Assembly (NCBI GenBank): GCA_028768525.1
Contig: CP054837.1
Span: forward strand, 3,716,001 to 3,780,000
Origin: Desulfobacter sp.
Lineage (GTDB): Bacteria; Desulfobacterota; Desulfobacteria; Desulfobacterales; Desulfobacteraceae
DNA length: 64,000 nt
Direction: 5' to 3'
Shown: piece by piece, positions 42,179 to 51,159 of the stretch
Numbering within the stretch: position 1 is the stretch's first letter
Layout: every line of letters begins with the position of its first letter
Notes under the pieces: generated by a model
Told to the model about the DNA's origin: nothing
What the model saw: only the letters and a program-made list of their open reading frames with translations
Database searches by the model: none
Program-made: the position numbers and the translations under genes

Positions 42179-44218
42179 GTGAGAAGTATTTTCAAAAAAG
42201 AGGAAGCAGTTGAGACGGAGACGGCATCGGCAGAGATTGATGAACTCAGGGAGGCGGTGCTGAACCGGAATATGCCGGCGGCAGTGGAAAAAATTGTACT
42301 CAAGGAGGTTGACCGGCTGCTCAAGATCAATCCGGCCTCGGCAGAGTATACCATCGGTCTCAATCACATTGATTATCTGACCACCCTGCCCTGGAACCGG
42401 TATACCCAGGACAATCTGGATACCCTGAGGGCGGAAAAAATCCTTGATGCCGCCCATTACGGACTTGGCGAAATCAAGGAAAGGATACTTGAGCACCTGG
42501 CGGTCAGGCAGATGAAGCTGTCCAAGAAAAATACCGTTCTGGTGGTGGACGACGAAGAGATGACCCGGATGAACCTTTCCCATGTGCTGACAAAGGAGGG
42601 GTATGAGGTGGATACCGCCGGCAGCGGCAGCCAGGCCCTGTTGTTGCTGGAGAACCAGCAGTTTGACCTGGTGGTTACGGATCTGAAAATGGACAAGGTG
42701 GACGGCCTGACCCTGCTGGACTGTATCAAAAAGACCAGTCCCGGCACCGAGGTGATCATTATCAGCGGATACGCCACGGTGCTCACGGCGGTGGATGCCA
42801 TCAAGCGGGGGTCCTTCCATTTTATTGCCAAACCCCTGAAGCTGGACGAGATACGGGCCACGGTGAAAAAGGCCCTGGAAAAGAAAACCGGGCTTGTGGA
42901 AACACGGAGCCCTGTGATCTGCTTTGCCGGCCCTCCGGGAACCGGCAAGACATCCCTTGGTCAGTCCATTGCAAAAAGCCTGGAGCGTAAATTCGTCCGG
43001 GTCTCCCTTGCCGGCATCAAGGATGAGGCAGATATCAGGGGGCATCGGCGGAGTTATGCCGGCGCCCTTGCCGGACGGATTATCCAGGAGATCCGCCGGG
43101 CGGAGTCAAGTAATCCGGTGTTCATGCTGGACGAGATCGACAAGATCGGTCAGGATTTCAAGGGCGATCCCGCATCGGCCCTTCTTGAGGTCCTGGACCC
43201 CCAGCAGAACGCTCAGTTTATCGACCATTACCTGGATGTCCCCTATGACCTGTCCAAGGTCATGTTCATTGCCACGGCCAATACCGTGGCCAGAATTCCC
43301 GGGCCGCTGCTGGACCGTTTCGAGGTCATTGCCATGTCCGGGTACACGGTGGCGGAGAAGGTGGATATTGCCGGCCGTCACCTGATACCCAGGGCCAAGG
43401 AAGATACCGGCCTGGCCGGTTTTGATCTTGAGTTCACCCAAGAGGCCTTGAGGAAAATTATCCGGGAGCATACCCGGGAAGCCGGGCTCCGGGAATTTGA
43501 ACGGAAAATCGCGGCCATATGCCGGAAGGTCACCCGCCGGCTGATCAAGTCGGGGGCATCTTCAAAAGAGATCTGTATTGATGAGGCTGAAGTGGAATCC
43601 TTTCTGGGGCCCGGCCGGTATCACTATGAAATCGCCGGGGCCAAAGACCGGGTGGGGTGTTCCACAGGCCTTGCCTGGACAGAGAGCGGCGGGGAGATCA
43701 TTTTTGTGGAGGCCACCCGGATGATGGGGACCAACCAGCTGATTCTCACGGGCTATCTTGGGGAGGTCATGAAGGAGTCGGCCCAGGCGGCCTTAAGCTA
43801 TATCCGGAGCAATACGGAGCGGTTCGGCCTGGCAGCGGATTTTTTCCAGGGCCAGGATATCCACGTCCATGTGCCGTCGGGTGCCATTCCCAAAGACGGG
43901 CCTTCTGCCGGCCTGACCATTGCCATGGCACTGCTCTCCCTTTTGCGGGGAGAACCCTGCCGGCGGGATACGGCCATGACCGGCGAACTCACCCTCAGCG
44001 GCAGGATCCTGCCCGTGGGCGGAATCAAGGAAAAGCTTCTGGCCGCCAAAATGGCCGGCATCAAAACCGTGATTTTTCCAATGAAAAATCAATCGGAGAT
44101 TGCCACCATTGACCCGAAGCTTAAGCAGGGAATAAAAATTCTGACGGCCGGGGAACTCAGCGAGGTGGTGGACCAGGTACTCAGGGCCGGGAAGGGGCAG
44201 CCCGTTTCTCGGAATTAA
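42179..44218 (+). CDS. Lon-type protease with inserted response-regulator receiver domain
   Basis: A protein of 679 residues from GTG 42179, chosen because GGAAGGAGGG lies five bases upstream. Residues 20-113 match Lon's helical pre-ATPase region (INPASAEYTIGLNHIDYLTTLPW, in parts). Residues 117-238 are a receiver domain (Asp124/Asp125, phospho-acceptor Asp168, Ser196, Lys218). The Lon AAA+ domain follows (Walker A 251-258 GPPGTGKT, Walker B FMLDEIDK 315-322), then the Lon protease domain with Ser576 (PKDGPSAGL) and Lys619 (GGIKEKL), spaced 43 residues as in E. coli Lon. The N-terminal substrate-binding LON domain is absent. Phosphorylation probably switches proteolysis. Its 3' end overlaps the convergent Usp gene by 38 bases. 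Confidence 0.92.
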   Translation: MRSIFKKEEAVETETASAEIDELREAVLNRNMPAAVEKIVLKEVDRLLKINPASAEYTIGLNHIDYLTTLPWNRYTQDNLDTLRAEKILDAAHYGLGEIKERILEHLAVRQMKLSKKNTVLVVDDEEMTRMNLSHVLTKEGYEVDTAGSGSQALLLLENQQFDLVVTDLKMDKVDGLTLLDCIKKTSPGTEVIIISGYATVLTAVDAIKRGSFHFIAKPLKLDEIRATVKKALEKKTGLVETRSPVICFAGPPGTGKTSLGQSIAKSLERKFVRVSLAGIKDEADIRGHRRSYAGALAGRIIQEIRRAESSNPVFMLDEIDKIGQDFKGDPASALLEVLDPQQNAQFIDHYLDVPYDLSKVMFIATANTVARIPGPLLDRFEVIAMSGYTVAEKVDIAGRHLIPRAKEDTGLAGFDLEFTQEALRKIIREHTREAGLREFERKIAAICRKVTRRLIKSGASSKEICIDEAEVESFLGPGRYHYEIAGAKDRVGCSTGLAWTESGGEIIFVEATRMMGTNQLILTGYLGEVMKESAQAALSYIRSNTERFGLAADFFQGQDIHVHVPSGAIPKDGPSAGLTIAMALLSLLRGEPCRRDTAMTGELTLSGRILPVGGIKEKLLAAKMAGIKTVIFPMKNQSEIATIDPKLKQGIKILTAGELSEVVDQVLRAGKGQPVSRN

Positions 44219-44678
44219 CAATCACCAGAGGCACCTGAAGTTTTCCCTTCAGGGCATTTATCCGTGTAGCGGCACTGCCGGTTGCCCGCCTCCGGTCCAG
44301 GGAGGGATCATACACCGTTAATATGATGTCATGATGGGTGTCAATATAGTCCGATAGCTGGGTCTCAGGGGTGCCGGCGCTGAGGGTTACCTTAAACGGA
44401 ACCGGACAGTCGGGGCTCTTCAGCATCTTTTTCAGCGGCGCGGGGACCCCCGTCAGGATAGGGTCCGCTTTGCAGACACCCCCCTGGCGGGCTGCAGATG
44501 TTTTCAAGGAAGGGGAATCCGGCTTTGGGGTGGACAAAGAACACTGCCTGACCTGGGTCTCCGTAGTGAACTGCAAGATACAGAGTTCCGCCTTGACCTG
44601 CCTGCACAGGTCTGCGGTATATTGATAAACAGGACGGGTGGGTGTATCCCCGTCAATGGCAAGCAGTATCTGCTTCAT
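44181..44678 (-). CDS. universal-stress-protein-like protein
   Basis: A protein of 165 residues. The start KQILLAIDGDTPTRPVYQYTADLC is Usp-like, and the C-terminus has HHDIILTVYDPSL and KLQVPLVIVNSEK, the usual Usp strands. The middle is Pro/Ser/Lys rich with a KADPILTG segment. It is preceded by a sigma-54 promoter and a distant palindrome, linking it to the same regulon as the 41194 gene. Confidence 0.75.
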   Translation of the reverse strand: MKQILLAIDGDTPTRPVYQYTADLCRQVKAELCILQFTTETQVRQCSLSTPKPDSPSLKTSAARQGGVCKADPILTGVPAPLKKMLKSPDCPVPFKVTLSAGTPETQLSDYIDTHHDIILTVYDPSLDRRRATGSAATRINALKGKLQVPLVIVNSEKRAAPSRP

Positions 44679-44747
44679 CTCATACCTTTCTATGGGTCAT
44701 CAAAATCATCTTGGGCGTCCACAGGAATGGGACTCTGCTATGTATAA

Positions 44748-44763
44748 AGCATTTTATGTACCA
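44748..44763 (-). promoter_or_regulatory. sigma-54 promoter of the second Usp gene
   Basis: Minus-strand TGGTACATAAAATGCT with GG and GC ten bases apart. The start site would be near 44738, about 60 bases before the ATG at 44678. Confidence 0.65.
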
Positions 44764-44944
44764 GGCGGGCGTTCCTCCCTGAAAAGCTTTCAAGAGGCCT
44801 GTCTTCTGGTTGTTCCGGTTGATATGGGCCGGAAGTGGGAGGGAAGATCCGGGTTGTTTCATTTTGAAATGTTCGATAACGGACATGAGATGAAAGTGCT
44901 TGTTAATCAGTGGGTTGCGACGCTATTGCACGGCGCAAGGTCCT

Positions 44945-44959
44945 GTTGTTAATTGCAAC
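44945..44959. promoter_or_regulatory. candidate enhancer-binding site GTTGTTAATTGCAAC
   Basis: A 15-bp palindrome of the GTTGCAAAWTGCAAC type about 185 bases upstream of the Usp sigma-54 promoter. A partial site (GTTGCG...TTGCAC) lies at 44914-44931. The rest of the 44679-45073 gap shows no gene. Confidence 0.55.
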
Positions 44960-45073
44960 AGGGGATGGCGGCCAAGGGATAAAGCATCAACAATGGCACT
45001 GGGAGAATACACCGGTCCGGGATGGTCCGGGACCGGTGTAAAGGGTGGGCGTTGGCGTTTTCAGGACCGATGG

Positions 45074-45874
45074 CTAAAAGAACAGCACCGGCGCTTTGGG
45101 CTCAGCGCAGTTTTCGTGGAGGCGTTTGGCCGTGTCCCTTATGGGGCCGTCCATGAGGGAGCGGGCATTTTCGGGACAGGCCTTGATGCAGGCGCAGCAG
45201 AAGATACACCTGTCATCCATTGTGGTGTAGCCATTTGCTTCATCAATGGCTTCCTTGGGGCAGACCTCGGCGCAGGTGCCGCAGCCGGTGCAGTCCTCGG
45301 AGACGTTCATAAAGGCGAAGGCCGTCTCTTTCATGCCCTCCCGGTAGGGAAAGTTGCCCGGTACCGCCAGGTCCCCCGCGGTTTCCGGATGGTCCAGAAT
45401 GCCGGCGCGGGCGGCAACCTGCCTGCCGAAATCAGCAGCCGTTTCCAGGTCTGCCTTGTCCGGCCGGTTCACGGCAATGGGGAACGTTTCGCAGGAGAAA
45501 GAGTGTTCCCCGATAAAGGCGGCGCCTGCCACGGGAATGAAACCGCATTCCTTTGCAATGGTTTTCAGTTCCAGAAGTGCATCTTCAAATTCCCGGTTGC
45601 CGTAGACCACGGTCAGTACGGCCGGTTTACCATTCCCCTTCAAGCCTTTGAAATACTGGACCGCATCCTTTGGGATGCGTCCGGCATAGACCGGGGCGCC
45701 GAGGAGGACAATATCCCCCTTAAGCGGGGCCGGTCCCAGGTTCCGTTGGGCAGATGACGTAATGTCGATGATTTCCGGGCTGTCGCAGCCCAGGCCCGAG
45801 GCAATCTGCTCGAGGACTTTCCGGGTGGTGCCTGTGGGACTGAAGTAGATGAGAGATGTCTGTTTTTGATTCAT
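45074..45874 (-). CDS. EFR1-type flavodoxin/ferredoxin fusion
   Basis: A protein of 266 residues. Residues 5-150 are a flavodoxin-like domain (SLIYFSPTGTTRKVLEQIA, then IVLLGAPVYAGRIPKDAV). Residues 190-240 carry two [4Fe-4S] motifs (CTGCGTCAEVCPKEAI and CIFCCACIKACPENA). It is an anaerobic electron carrier, possibly supplying electrons to the radical SAM activase encoded next. It lies 33 bases downstream of nrdG. Confidence 0.88.
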   Translation of the reverse strand: MNQKQTSLIYFSPTGTTRKVLEQIASGLGCDSPEIIDITSSAQRNLGPAPLKGDIVLLGAPVYAGRIPKDAVQYFKGLKGNGKPAVLTVVYGNREFEDALLELKTIAKECGFIPVAGAAFIGEHSFSCETFPIAVNRPDKADLETAADFGRQVAARAGILDHPETAGDLAVPGNFPYREGMKETAFAFMNVSEDCTGCGTCAEVCPKEAIDEANGYTTMDDRCIFCCACIKACPENARSLMDGPIRDTAKRLHENCAEPKAPVLFF

Positions 45875-45907
45875 GTTGTCCCCTTTTTTATTTTAAGGTT
45901 GTTCTGA

Positions 45908-46615
45908 TTATCTGATGCGGGCCTCCCGGACATGGGGGGCGATGACCGCCTTGAGTTGGGTCATCTCTTTTTCCGTGAAAAACCGACCGGGGTCTTTAAG
46001 AAAGTCAGGGTCCAGGACATCCACATTTTTCGAGCATTGCTGGAGAATATACAGGTCTGCCCCCTGGATCTGCGCGGCAATCCTTTCCATGATGTCCCGG
46101 CTGATGAAAGGGCGGACACAGGTGGTCCTGAATTCATAGGCCGGCGCCTTTTCCATGACCAGGGAGATGCTCTCCAGGATCCGGTCCAGATCGTTTTTGT
46201 TTTTTAACAGGGCCGTGTAGTTGGCCGGATCTGTTTTGATATCCATGGCCAGGTAGTCCACAAGCCCCCGGTCAAACAGGTCTTCTAAAACCTGGGGACG
46301 GGTGCCGTTGGAATCCAGTTTGATTTTATACCCCATTTCCCTGGCCCGGGTGATGAAGTCGCCCAGGTCCTTTTGGAGGGTGGGCTCCCCGCCGGTGATG
46401 GCCACCCCCTGGATCATGCCCTTCCGTTTCTCCAGGAAGGAAAAGATCTCCTCCTGGTCAAAGGCGGGACTGCCGGACCCGGTGAGGGGGCCGGCAGCCA
46501 GGTCCGGATTATGGCAGTAGGGGCAGGTGAAATTGCAGCCCGGTGTGAAGACCAGGCAGGCCACTGCCCCTGGAAAATCAATCAGGGAGTTCTTTTGAAA
46601 TCCGCCGATGTACAT
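45908..46615 (-). CDS. nrdG: anaerobic ribonucleotide reductase activating protein
   Basis: A protein of 235 residues of the radical SAM family with the cluster motif CNFTCPYC (about residues 28-35), a GGEP motif (TGGEPTLQ) and the start YIGGFQKNSLIDFPGAVACLV typical of NrdG-type activases. It generates the glycyl radical on NrdD. It follows nrdD by nine bases. Confidence 0.92.
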   Translation of the reverse strand: MYIGGFQKNSLIDFPGAVACLVFTPGCNFTCPYCHNPDLAAGPLTGSGSPAFDQEEIFSFLEKRKGMIQGVAITGGEPTLQKDLGDFITRAREMGYKIKLDSNGTRPQVLEDLFDRGLVDYLAMDIKTDPANYTALLKNKNDLDRILESISLVMEKAPAYEFRTTCVRPFISRDIMERIAAQIQGADLYILQQCSKNVDVLDPDFLKDPGRFFTEKEMTQLKAVIAPHVREARIR

Positions 46616-46624
46616 GGCCGCCTT

Positions 46625-48733
46625 CTATGAGGCAACCTTGTGGGTGTCATAGGTCTTGCGCATGCAGAATTCCGTCTGCTTGCCGTTGTTCCACTGGCCC
46701 ACCGGGCGCAGGTAGCCCACCACCCTGGAGTAGATTTCCGTGTCTGCATTGCAGGTATCGCATTTTTCATGTTCCCCTGAGATATACCCGTGGGAGGGGC
46801 AGACGCTGAACGTCGGAGTCAGGGTGAAATAGGGCAGGCGGAAGGAATTGGACACCTTGGATACCACCTGTTTGACCACTTCGGTGTCGCTGACTTCTTC
46901 ACCCAGGAAAAGGTGCTGAACTGTGCCGCCGGTGTACTTGGTCTGGAGTTCGTCCTGGAGTTCCAGGGCCTCGAACAGATCGTCGGTGTAATTTACCGGC
47001 AGATGGGTGGAGTTGGTGTAAAAGGGATCGCTGCCGTTTTTGTACTCTTCCTCGTTGGCGCAGACAATGTTTTTGAATTTCTTTTTGTCCTTGCTGGCAA
47101 ACCGGTAGGTGGTGCCTTCGGCCGGGGTGGCTTCCAGGTTGAAAATTTCGTCGGTCTCTTCCTGGAGGGATTCGATCTTGGAACGGATATGGTCCATGAC
47201 CTTTACGGCAAATTCCTGGCCCTTGTGGGAGGCAATACCGTAGTCCTCGCCCATGAAATTGATACAGGCCTCGTTCATGCCCAGGATGCCGATGGTGGAA
47301 AAATGGTTCCGCCAGAAGACCCCGGTGCTCTCCTTGATTTTCCTCAGGTAGAACTTTGAGTAGGGGTAGAGGTCGCCGTTGGTAAACTTTTCAAGAATTT
47401 TGCGCTTGATGCTCAGGGATTCGGCGGCAATGTTGATCAAATTGTCCAGGCGGTCGAAAAATTCGGCCTCGTCCTGGGCCACATACCCCAGCCGGGGCAG
47501 GTTCAGGGTGACAACCCCGATGGAGCCGGTCAGGGGGTTGGCACCGAAGAGGCCGCCGCCCCGTTTGCGCAGCTCCCGGTTGTCCAGGCGGAGCCGGCAG
47601 CACATGGACCGGGCGTCTTCGGGGTCCATGTCTGAGTTGACAAAGTTGGAAAAATAGGGGATCCCGTATTTGCCGGTCATTTTCCAGAGATTGTCCAGCC
47701 TGGGGTTGCTCCAGTCAAAATCCTCGGTGATGTTGTAGGTGGGAATGGGGAAGGTAAATACCCGGCCCTTGGCGTCCCCCTCCATCATGACTTCGGCAAA
47801 GGCGGCGTTAATCATGTCCATCTCATCCTGGAAGCCCGCATAGGTCTCTTCCAGGTATTCTCCGCCGATGATGATGGGGGAATCCTTAAGCGTGGCGGGC
47901 ACATTCAGGTCCATGGTGATGTTGGTGAAGGGCGTCTGGAATCCCACCCGGGTGGGGATGTTGATATTGAATACAAATTCCTGGAGGGCCTGTTTCACCT
48001 CTTTGTAGCTCAGCTTGTCATAGCGGACAAAGGGAGCCAGCAGGGTGTCGAAGTTGGACATGGCCTGGGCGCCGGCCGCCTCCCCCTGGAGGGTGTAGAA
48101 AAAGTTGACAATCTGGCCCAGGGCGCTTCTGAAATGCTTGGGGGGAGAGGATTCCACTTTACCGGCCACCCCTTTGAACCCTTCGATGAGCAGGTCCTGG
48201 AGGTCCCAGCCCACGCAGTAGACGGAGAGGAGACTGAGGTCGTGGATATGGATGTCACCGGCATAGTGGGCATCCCGCACCTGGGGGGGATAGATTTTGT
48301 TGAGCCAGTATTCTGCGGTGATATCCGAAGAAATATAGTTGTTCAGCCCCTGGAGGGAGTAGCTCATGTTGGAGTTCTCCTTGACCTTCCAGTCCATGCG
48401 GCTGATATAGGATTCCATGAGGCCGACATTCTCATCAATGGCGATTTTACGGATCTGATTGTGCTGTTCCCGGTAGATGATATAGGCTTTGGCGGTCTGG
48501 TAATAGGGGGAGTCCAGCAGTACCCGTTCCACAATGTCCTGGACATCTTCCACCTCGGGCACCGGCCCCAGTTGGAGATCCCGGGCCAGGGTGAGTACCC
48601 GCATGGTCATTTTTTTGGCTTCCCGTCCGTTGAATTCTCCGGTTGCCTCGCCCGCCTTAACCAGGGCGTTGGTAATTTTTGTGGCGTCAAACTCCGCAAC
48701 CCGTCCATCACGTTTTTTGATCTGCTCAAACAT
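46625..48733 (-). CDS. nrdD: anaerobic (class III) ribonucleoside-triphosphate reductase
   Basis: A protein of 702 residues from the ATG at 48733 (AAGAGG upstream); an in-frame GTG lies six bases earlier. The N-terminus is an ATP-cone (KKRDGRVAEFDATKITNALVKA). The catalytic barrel follows, with the zinc site CPSHGYISGEHEKCDTCN and the glycyl-radical loop RVVGYLRPVGQW near the C-terminus. It makes dNTPs without oxygen. The gene is in an operon with nrdG and an electron carrier, with candidate NrdR boxes upstream. Confidence 0.96.
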   Translation of the reverse strand: MFEQIKKRDGRVAEFDATKITNALVKAGEATGEFNGREAKKMTMRVLTLARDLQLGPVPEVEDVQDIVERVLLDSPYYQTAKAYIIYREQHNQIRKIAIDENVGLMESYISRMDWKVKENSNMSYSLQGLNNYISSDITAEYWLNKIYPPQVRDAHYAGDIHIHDLSLLSVYCVGWDLQDLLIEGFKGVAGKVESSPPKHFRSALGQIVNFFYTLQGEAAGAQAMSNFDTLLAPFVRYDKLSYKEVKQALQEFVFNINIPTRVGFQTPFTNITMDLNVPATLKDSPIIIGGEYLEETYAGFQDEMDMINAAFAEVMMEGDAKGRVFTFPIPTYNITEDFDWSNPRLDNLWKMTGKYGIPYFSNFVNSDMDPEDARSMCCRLRLDNRELRKRGGGLFGANPLTGSIGVVTLNLPRLGYVAQDEAEFFDRLDNLINIAAESLSIKRKILEKFTNGDLYPYSKFYLRKIKESTGVFWRNHFSTIGILGMNEACINFMGEDYGIASHKGQEFAVKVMDHIRSKIESLQEETDEIFNLEATPAEGTTYRFASKDKKKFKNIVCANEEEYKNGSDPFYTNSTHLPVNYTDDLFEALELQDELQTKYTGGTVQHLFLGEEVSDTEVVKQVVSKVSNSFRLPYFTLTPTFSVCPSHGYISGEHEKCDTCNADTEIYSRVVGYLRPVGQWNNGKQTEFCMRKTYDTHKVAS

Positions 48734-48837
48734 GTCCACCTCTTGAAATCTGAATGAATTTATTCTATTTTGTAACTCTTGTTGCTCTTTGCCCGCAGAA
48801 ATTCCGATTGGAATTGGTGGGGATGAGGCAAGATTTA

Positions 48838-48886
48838 ACTCAATATGTAGTGTGTGTCAAGAGGAAAAAAACCACATATAGTGGTT
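48838..48886 (-). promoter_or_regulatory. candidate NrdR boxes upstream of nrdD
   Basis: ACTCAATATGTAGTGT at 48838-48853 matches the NrdR consensus ACACWATATATWGTGT at 14 of 16 positions. A second palindrome, AACCACATATAGTGGTT (48870-48886), lies about 32 bases away, three helical turns, as NrdR box pairs do. The second box is a poorer match. nrdR itself is not in the window. Confidence 0.55.
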
Positions 48887-48912
48887 TTAACCAAAGACAC
48901 ACAAGGATAAAA

Positions 48913-49161
48913 ATGCAGCTGGACCAGAATCCCTTTTTCAGAAAAAACATAACTCCCTGGTATGATTCCACCTTTGCCTGCGGGGTGCTGATTTTTGCCA
49001 TGCTCCTGGTGTTCTGTTTTGCTTTGGGCGGGGTGGCGGTGGCAGGCTCTGATCCCAGATTTGCACAACATCTCTGGTTCCCCGGTATGCTGGGGGGATT
49101 ATCCGGTTTCCTGATTATCAAGGTCTGGCTGCGGCTGAGGGCCAGGGCCCGGCAGGAATAG
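48913..49161 (+). CDS. small two-span membrane protein of unknown function
   Basis: A protein of 82 residues from the ATG at 48913 (AAGGA five bases upstream); the open frame extends upstream through the NrdR region but this is less likely. The sequence begins MQLDQNPFFRKNITPWYDST and has two hydrophobic helices (about 20-42 and 55-72), ending in an Arg-rich tail. No family is recognised. It diverges from nrdD. Confidence 0.6.
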   Translation: MQLDQNPFFRKNITPWYDSTFACGVLIFAMLLVFCFALGGVAVAGSDPRFAQHLWFPGMLGGLSGFLIIKVWLRLRARARQE

Positions 49162-49195
49162 CATTTCAATCAGGATACCGATTAATCAGGAGTGC

Positions 49196-49774
49196 TCATT
49201 CATTCTCTACGGCGTCCACCACCTCTATTAGATGGTGGAGAATCTTAGCCGTTACCCCCCAGATCACCACATCCTCATAGGGATAGGTGAGTTCCATGAT
49301 ATCGGGCCGGCGTCCGGCATATCCTTTTTCCCGGTGGACCCGGGTCAGATGGGCATAGGGGATTTTAAAAATTCTGGAAATTTCCTCTGTATCAAAAATA
49401 ATATGGTCTTTCTGGTTCCAGATCCCGGTAAAGGCCTGGATATCCTTGTTTCTCAGGGTCTGAAAATGGCCCAGAGACCCCATCACCTTTACATTGTCCG
49501 ATACGATCCCCGTCTCTTCTTCAAGTTCCCGCAGGGCGGTGTCCCGGGGTGATTTGTCCCTTTTATCCACATGGCCGCCGGGGAATGCCATCTGGTTCCG
49601 CCAGGGGTATCCTTCCCGGTCCGCCTTCTGGATAAAAAGCAGGGATGGGTCAGAATTGAACAGGAACAAGGCCATCACAGATGTGGGCTGGTAAACCGCC
49701 GGATCCGGGGGCAGGGGGTGGTCCGCTGATTTTAGGGCAGAGCGTATGGTTTCGATATATGCTGTCTGGTCCAT
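49196..49774 (-). CDS. Nudix hydrolase (CoA pyrophosphatase-like)
   Basis: A protein of 192 residues with a full Nudix box GHVDKRDKSPRDTALRELEEETG (about residues 66-88). The preceding QKADREGYPWRNQMAFPGG segment is typical of the CoA-pyrophosphatase subgroup (YeaB/NudL). It probably cleaves CoA or another nucleoside diphosphate derivative to keep pools in balance. Confidence 0.85.
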   Translation of the reverse strand: MDQTAYIETIRSALKSADHPLPPDPAVYQPTSVMALFLFNSDPSLLFIQKADREGYPWRNQMAFPGGHVDKRDKSPRDTALRELEEETGIVSDNVKVMGSLGHFQTLRNKDIQAFTGIWNQKDHIIFDTEEISRIFKIPYAHLTRVHREKGYAGRRPDIMELTYPYEDVVIWGVTAKILHHLIEVVDAVENE

Positions 49775-49921
49775 TTTCTATCCAAGGGCCTCCGAGTTTG
49801 GATCTATGGTAAATTTAAAAATACATAGTCCCCATTTCTTTGTCAAACAGGATGCCGGATAGTTAAATGCCAGCCATATTTCTCAATGTCGGATTCAATG
49901 GGATAAAAAACGTTCAGGGAG

Positions 49922-51037
49922 TTAGCCCTTGGCGATCTTATAAAATTTATCAAAAACAGCCAAACCGTCAGCACCCAACAGCCTCTTTTTAACCGGCTCC
50001 CAGGCCGGGTTGGCAGGTCCGAATTTTTTTGCCAGCACTTTTTGTTCCCGGGGGGTGGGCGCATATATTTTTACGCCGAGCTTTTTAAATTCTTCAGAAC
50101 AAAAGGTCACTGCGGTTTTATAATTTTTCAGCTGGGCCCCTTGAATTTCATTGAATGCATCAAGGAATTGGCTCCGGGTTCGGGAATCCAAGGCGGCAAT
50201 ATAATCTGTATTTGCTATGGCCACCCATCCGTCATGCACGGATTTTATTTCGGAAATGATTCCCAATTCCCTATTCAGCCCTTCCGGGCCGGCATAAAGC
50301 CCGATGATTGCCGGATCAAGTGCATCATACCGGCCTCCCCGGGCTGTCCTTGCGCAAAATTTCCAGGGGATGTTCATGGGTTTGGCTTTGGTCAGCCTGT
50401 AAAATAAGGCGAGGCTTTCAGATCCCGGCACCCTGAATCTGACCCCTTCAAAATCTTTGGGGGATTTAATGAGCTTCCCGTACCTTTTTGTGGAGGTGGC
50501 CGTTCTTTCTCCGACAACATAGGGGAACAATACCTGTATTCTGGCCTTTCGGGTTTTAGACAATACGGCCCTGTTCCAGGCCTGGGAGTTAAACAGCCGG
50601 ATATATTCGGTTTCATTGGCAGCCCAAAAGGGGATATTTAAAATATCCAGTTCCGGGCACAATGGCGACAAATTGGCAATGGATAGCAGGGCGCCTTCGG
50701 ACTTGCCCAGGGAAACCCAGTTTGACAGCTCTGAACCGATTCCCCGGCTTCCGCCGTCGTGGATGATCACGAAGATTTTATTCTTTGTATATTTTTCTAT
50801 CAGCCGCTTAATTTCGAGGTGGGCATGGGGGGTGGTCAAATAGTTTGAGGTAAAGTACGGGGAACTGAAATTAAATATATATTTGGCGAGCCTTTTCTTC
50901 CTTTTTTCCTCTTTCAGCGTTTCCGCAAAGGCCCGGCGATCCTCCCATGGCTGTCTGGGAAAAATGGTGAAATAAACCATGCTGCTTAAGGCACCAAAGG
51001 AATACCTGAGAAATGTTCTTCTGCTGACTCGCGGCAT
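49922..51037 (-). CDS. TRAP-type (DctP) substrate-binding protein, Tat-exported
   Basis: A protein of 371 residues. The start SRRTFLRYSFGAL is a Tat signal motif, followed by a hydrophobic stretch. The mature part has DctP-type features (PHAHLEIKRLIEKYTKNK, SPKDFEGVRFRVPGSESLA, ALDPAIIGLYAGPEG). No DctQ or DctM membrane partner is adjacent, so it is an orphan binding protein or works with a distant transporter or sensor. The ligand is unknown. Confidence 0.75.
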   Translation of the reverse strand: MPRVSRRTFLRYSFGALSSMVYFTIFPRQPWEDRRAFAETLKEEKRKKRLAKYIFNFSSPYFTSNYLTTPHAHLEIKRLIEKYTKNKIFVIIHDGGSRGIGSELSNWVSLGKSEGALLSIANLSPLCPELDILNIPFWAANETEYIRLFNSQAWNRAVLSKTRKARIQVLFPYVVGERTATSTKRYGKLIKSPKDFEGVRFRVPGSESLALFYRLTKAKPMNIPWKFCARTARGGRYDALDPAIIGLYAGPEGLNRELGIISEIKSVHDGWVAIANTDYIAALDSRTRSQFLDAFNEIQGAQLKNYKTAVTFCSEEFKKLGVKIYAPTPREQKVLAKKFGPANPAWEPVKKRLLGADGLAVFDKFYKIAKG

Positions 51038-51159
51038 TTATTCTCCTGTAAACAAACAAGATGCGGCGCAACTTTTTTTGGGAGCAATGAGTATAAGCTA
51101 TACATTTAAGATATGCTTTTTTTTGATTTTTGTAAATTGACGGTTTTGGATAAAAACAC

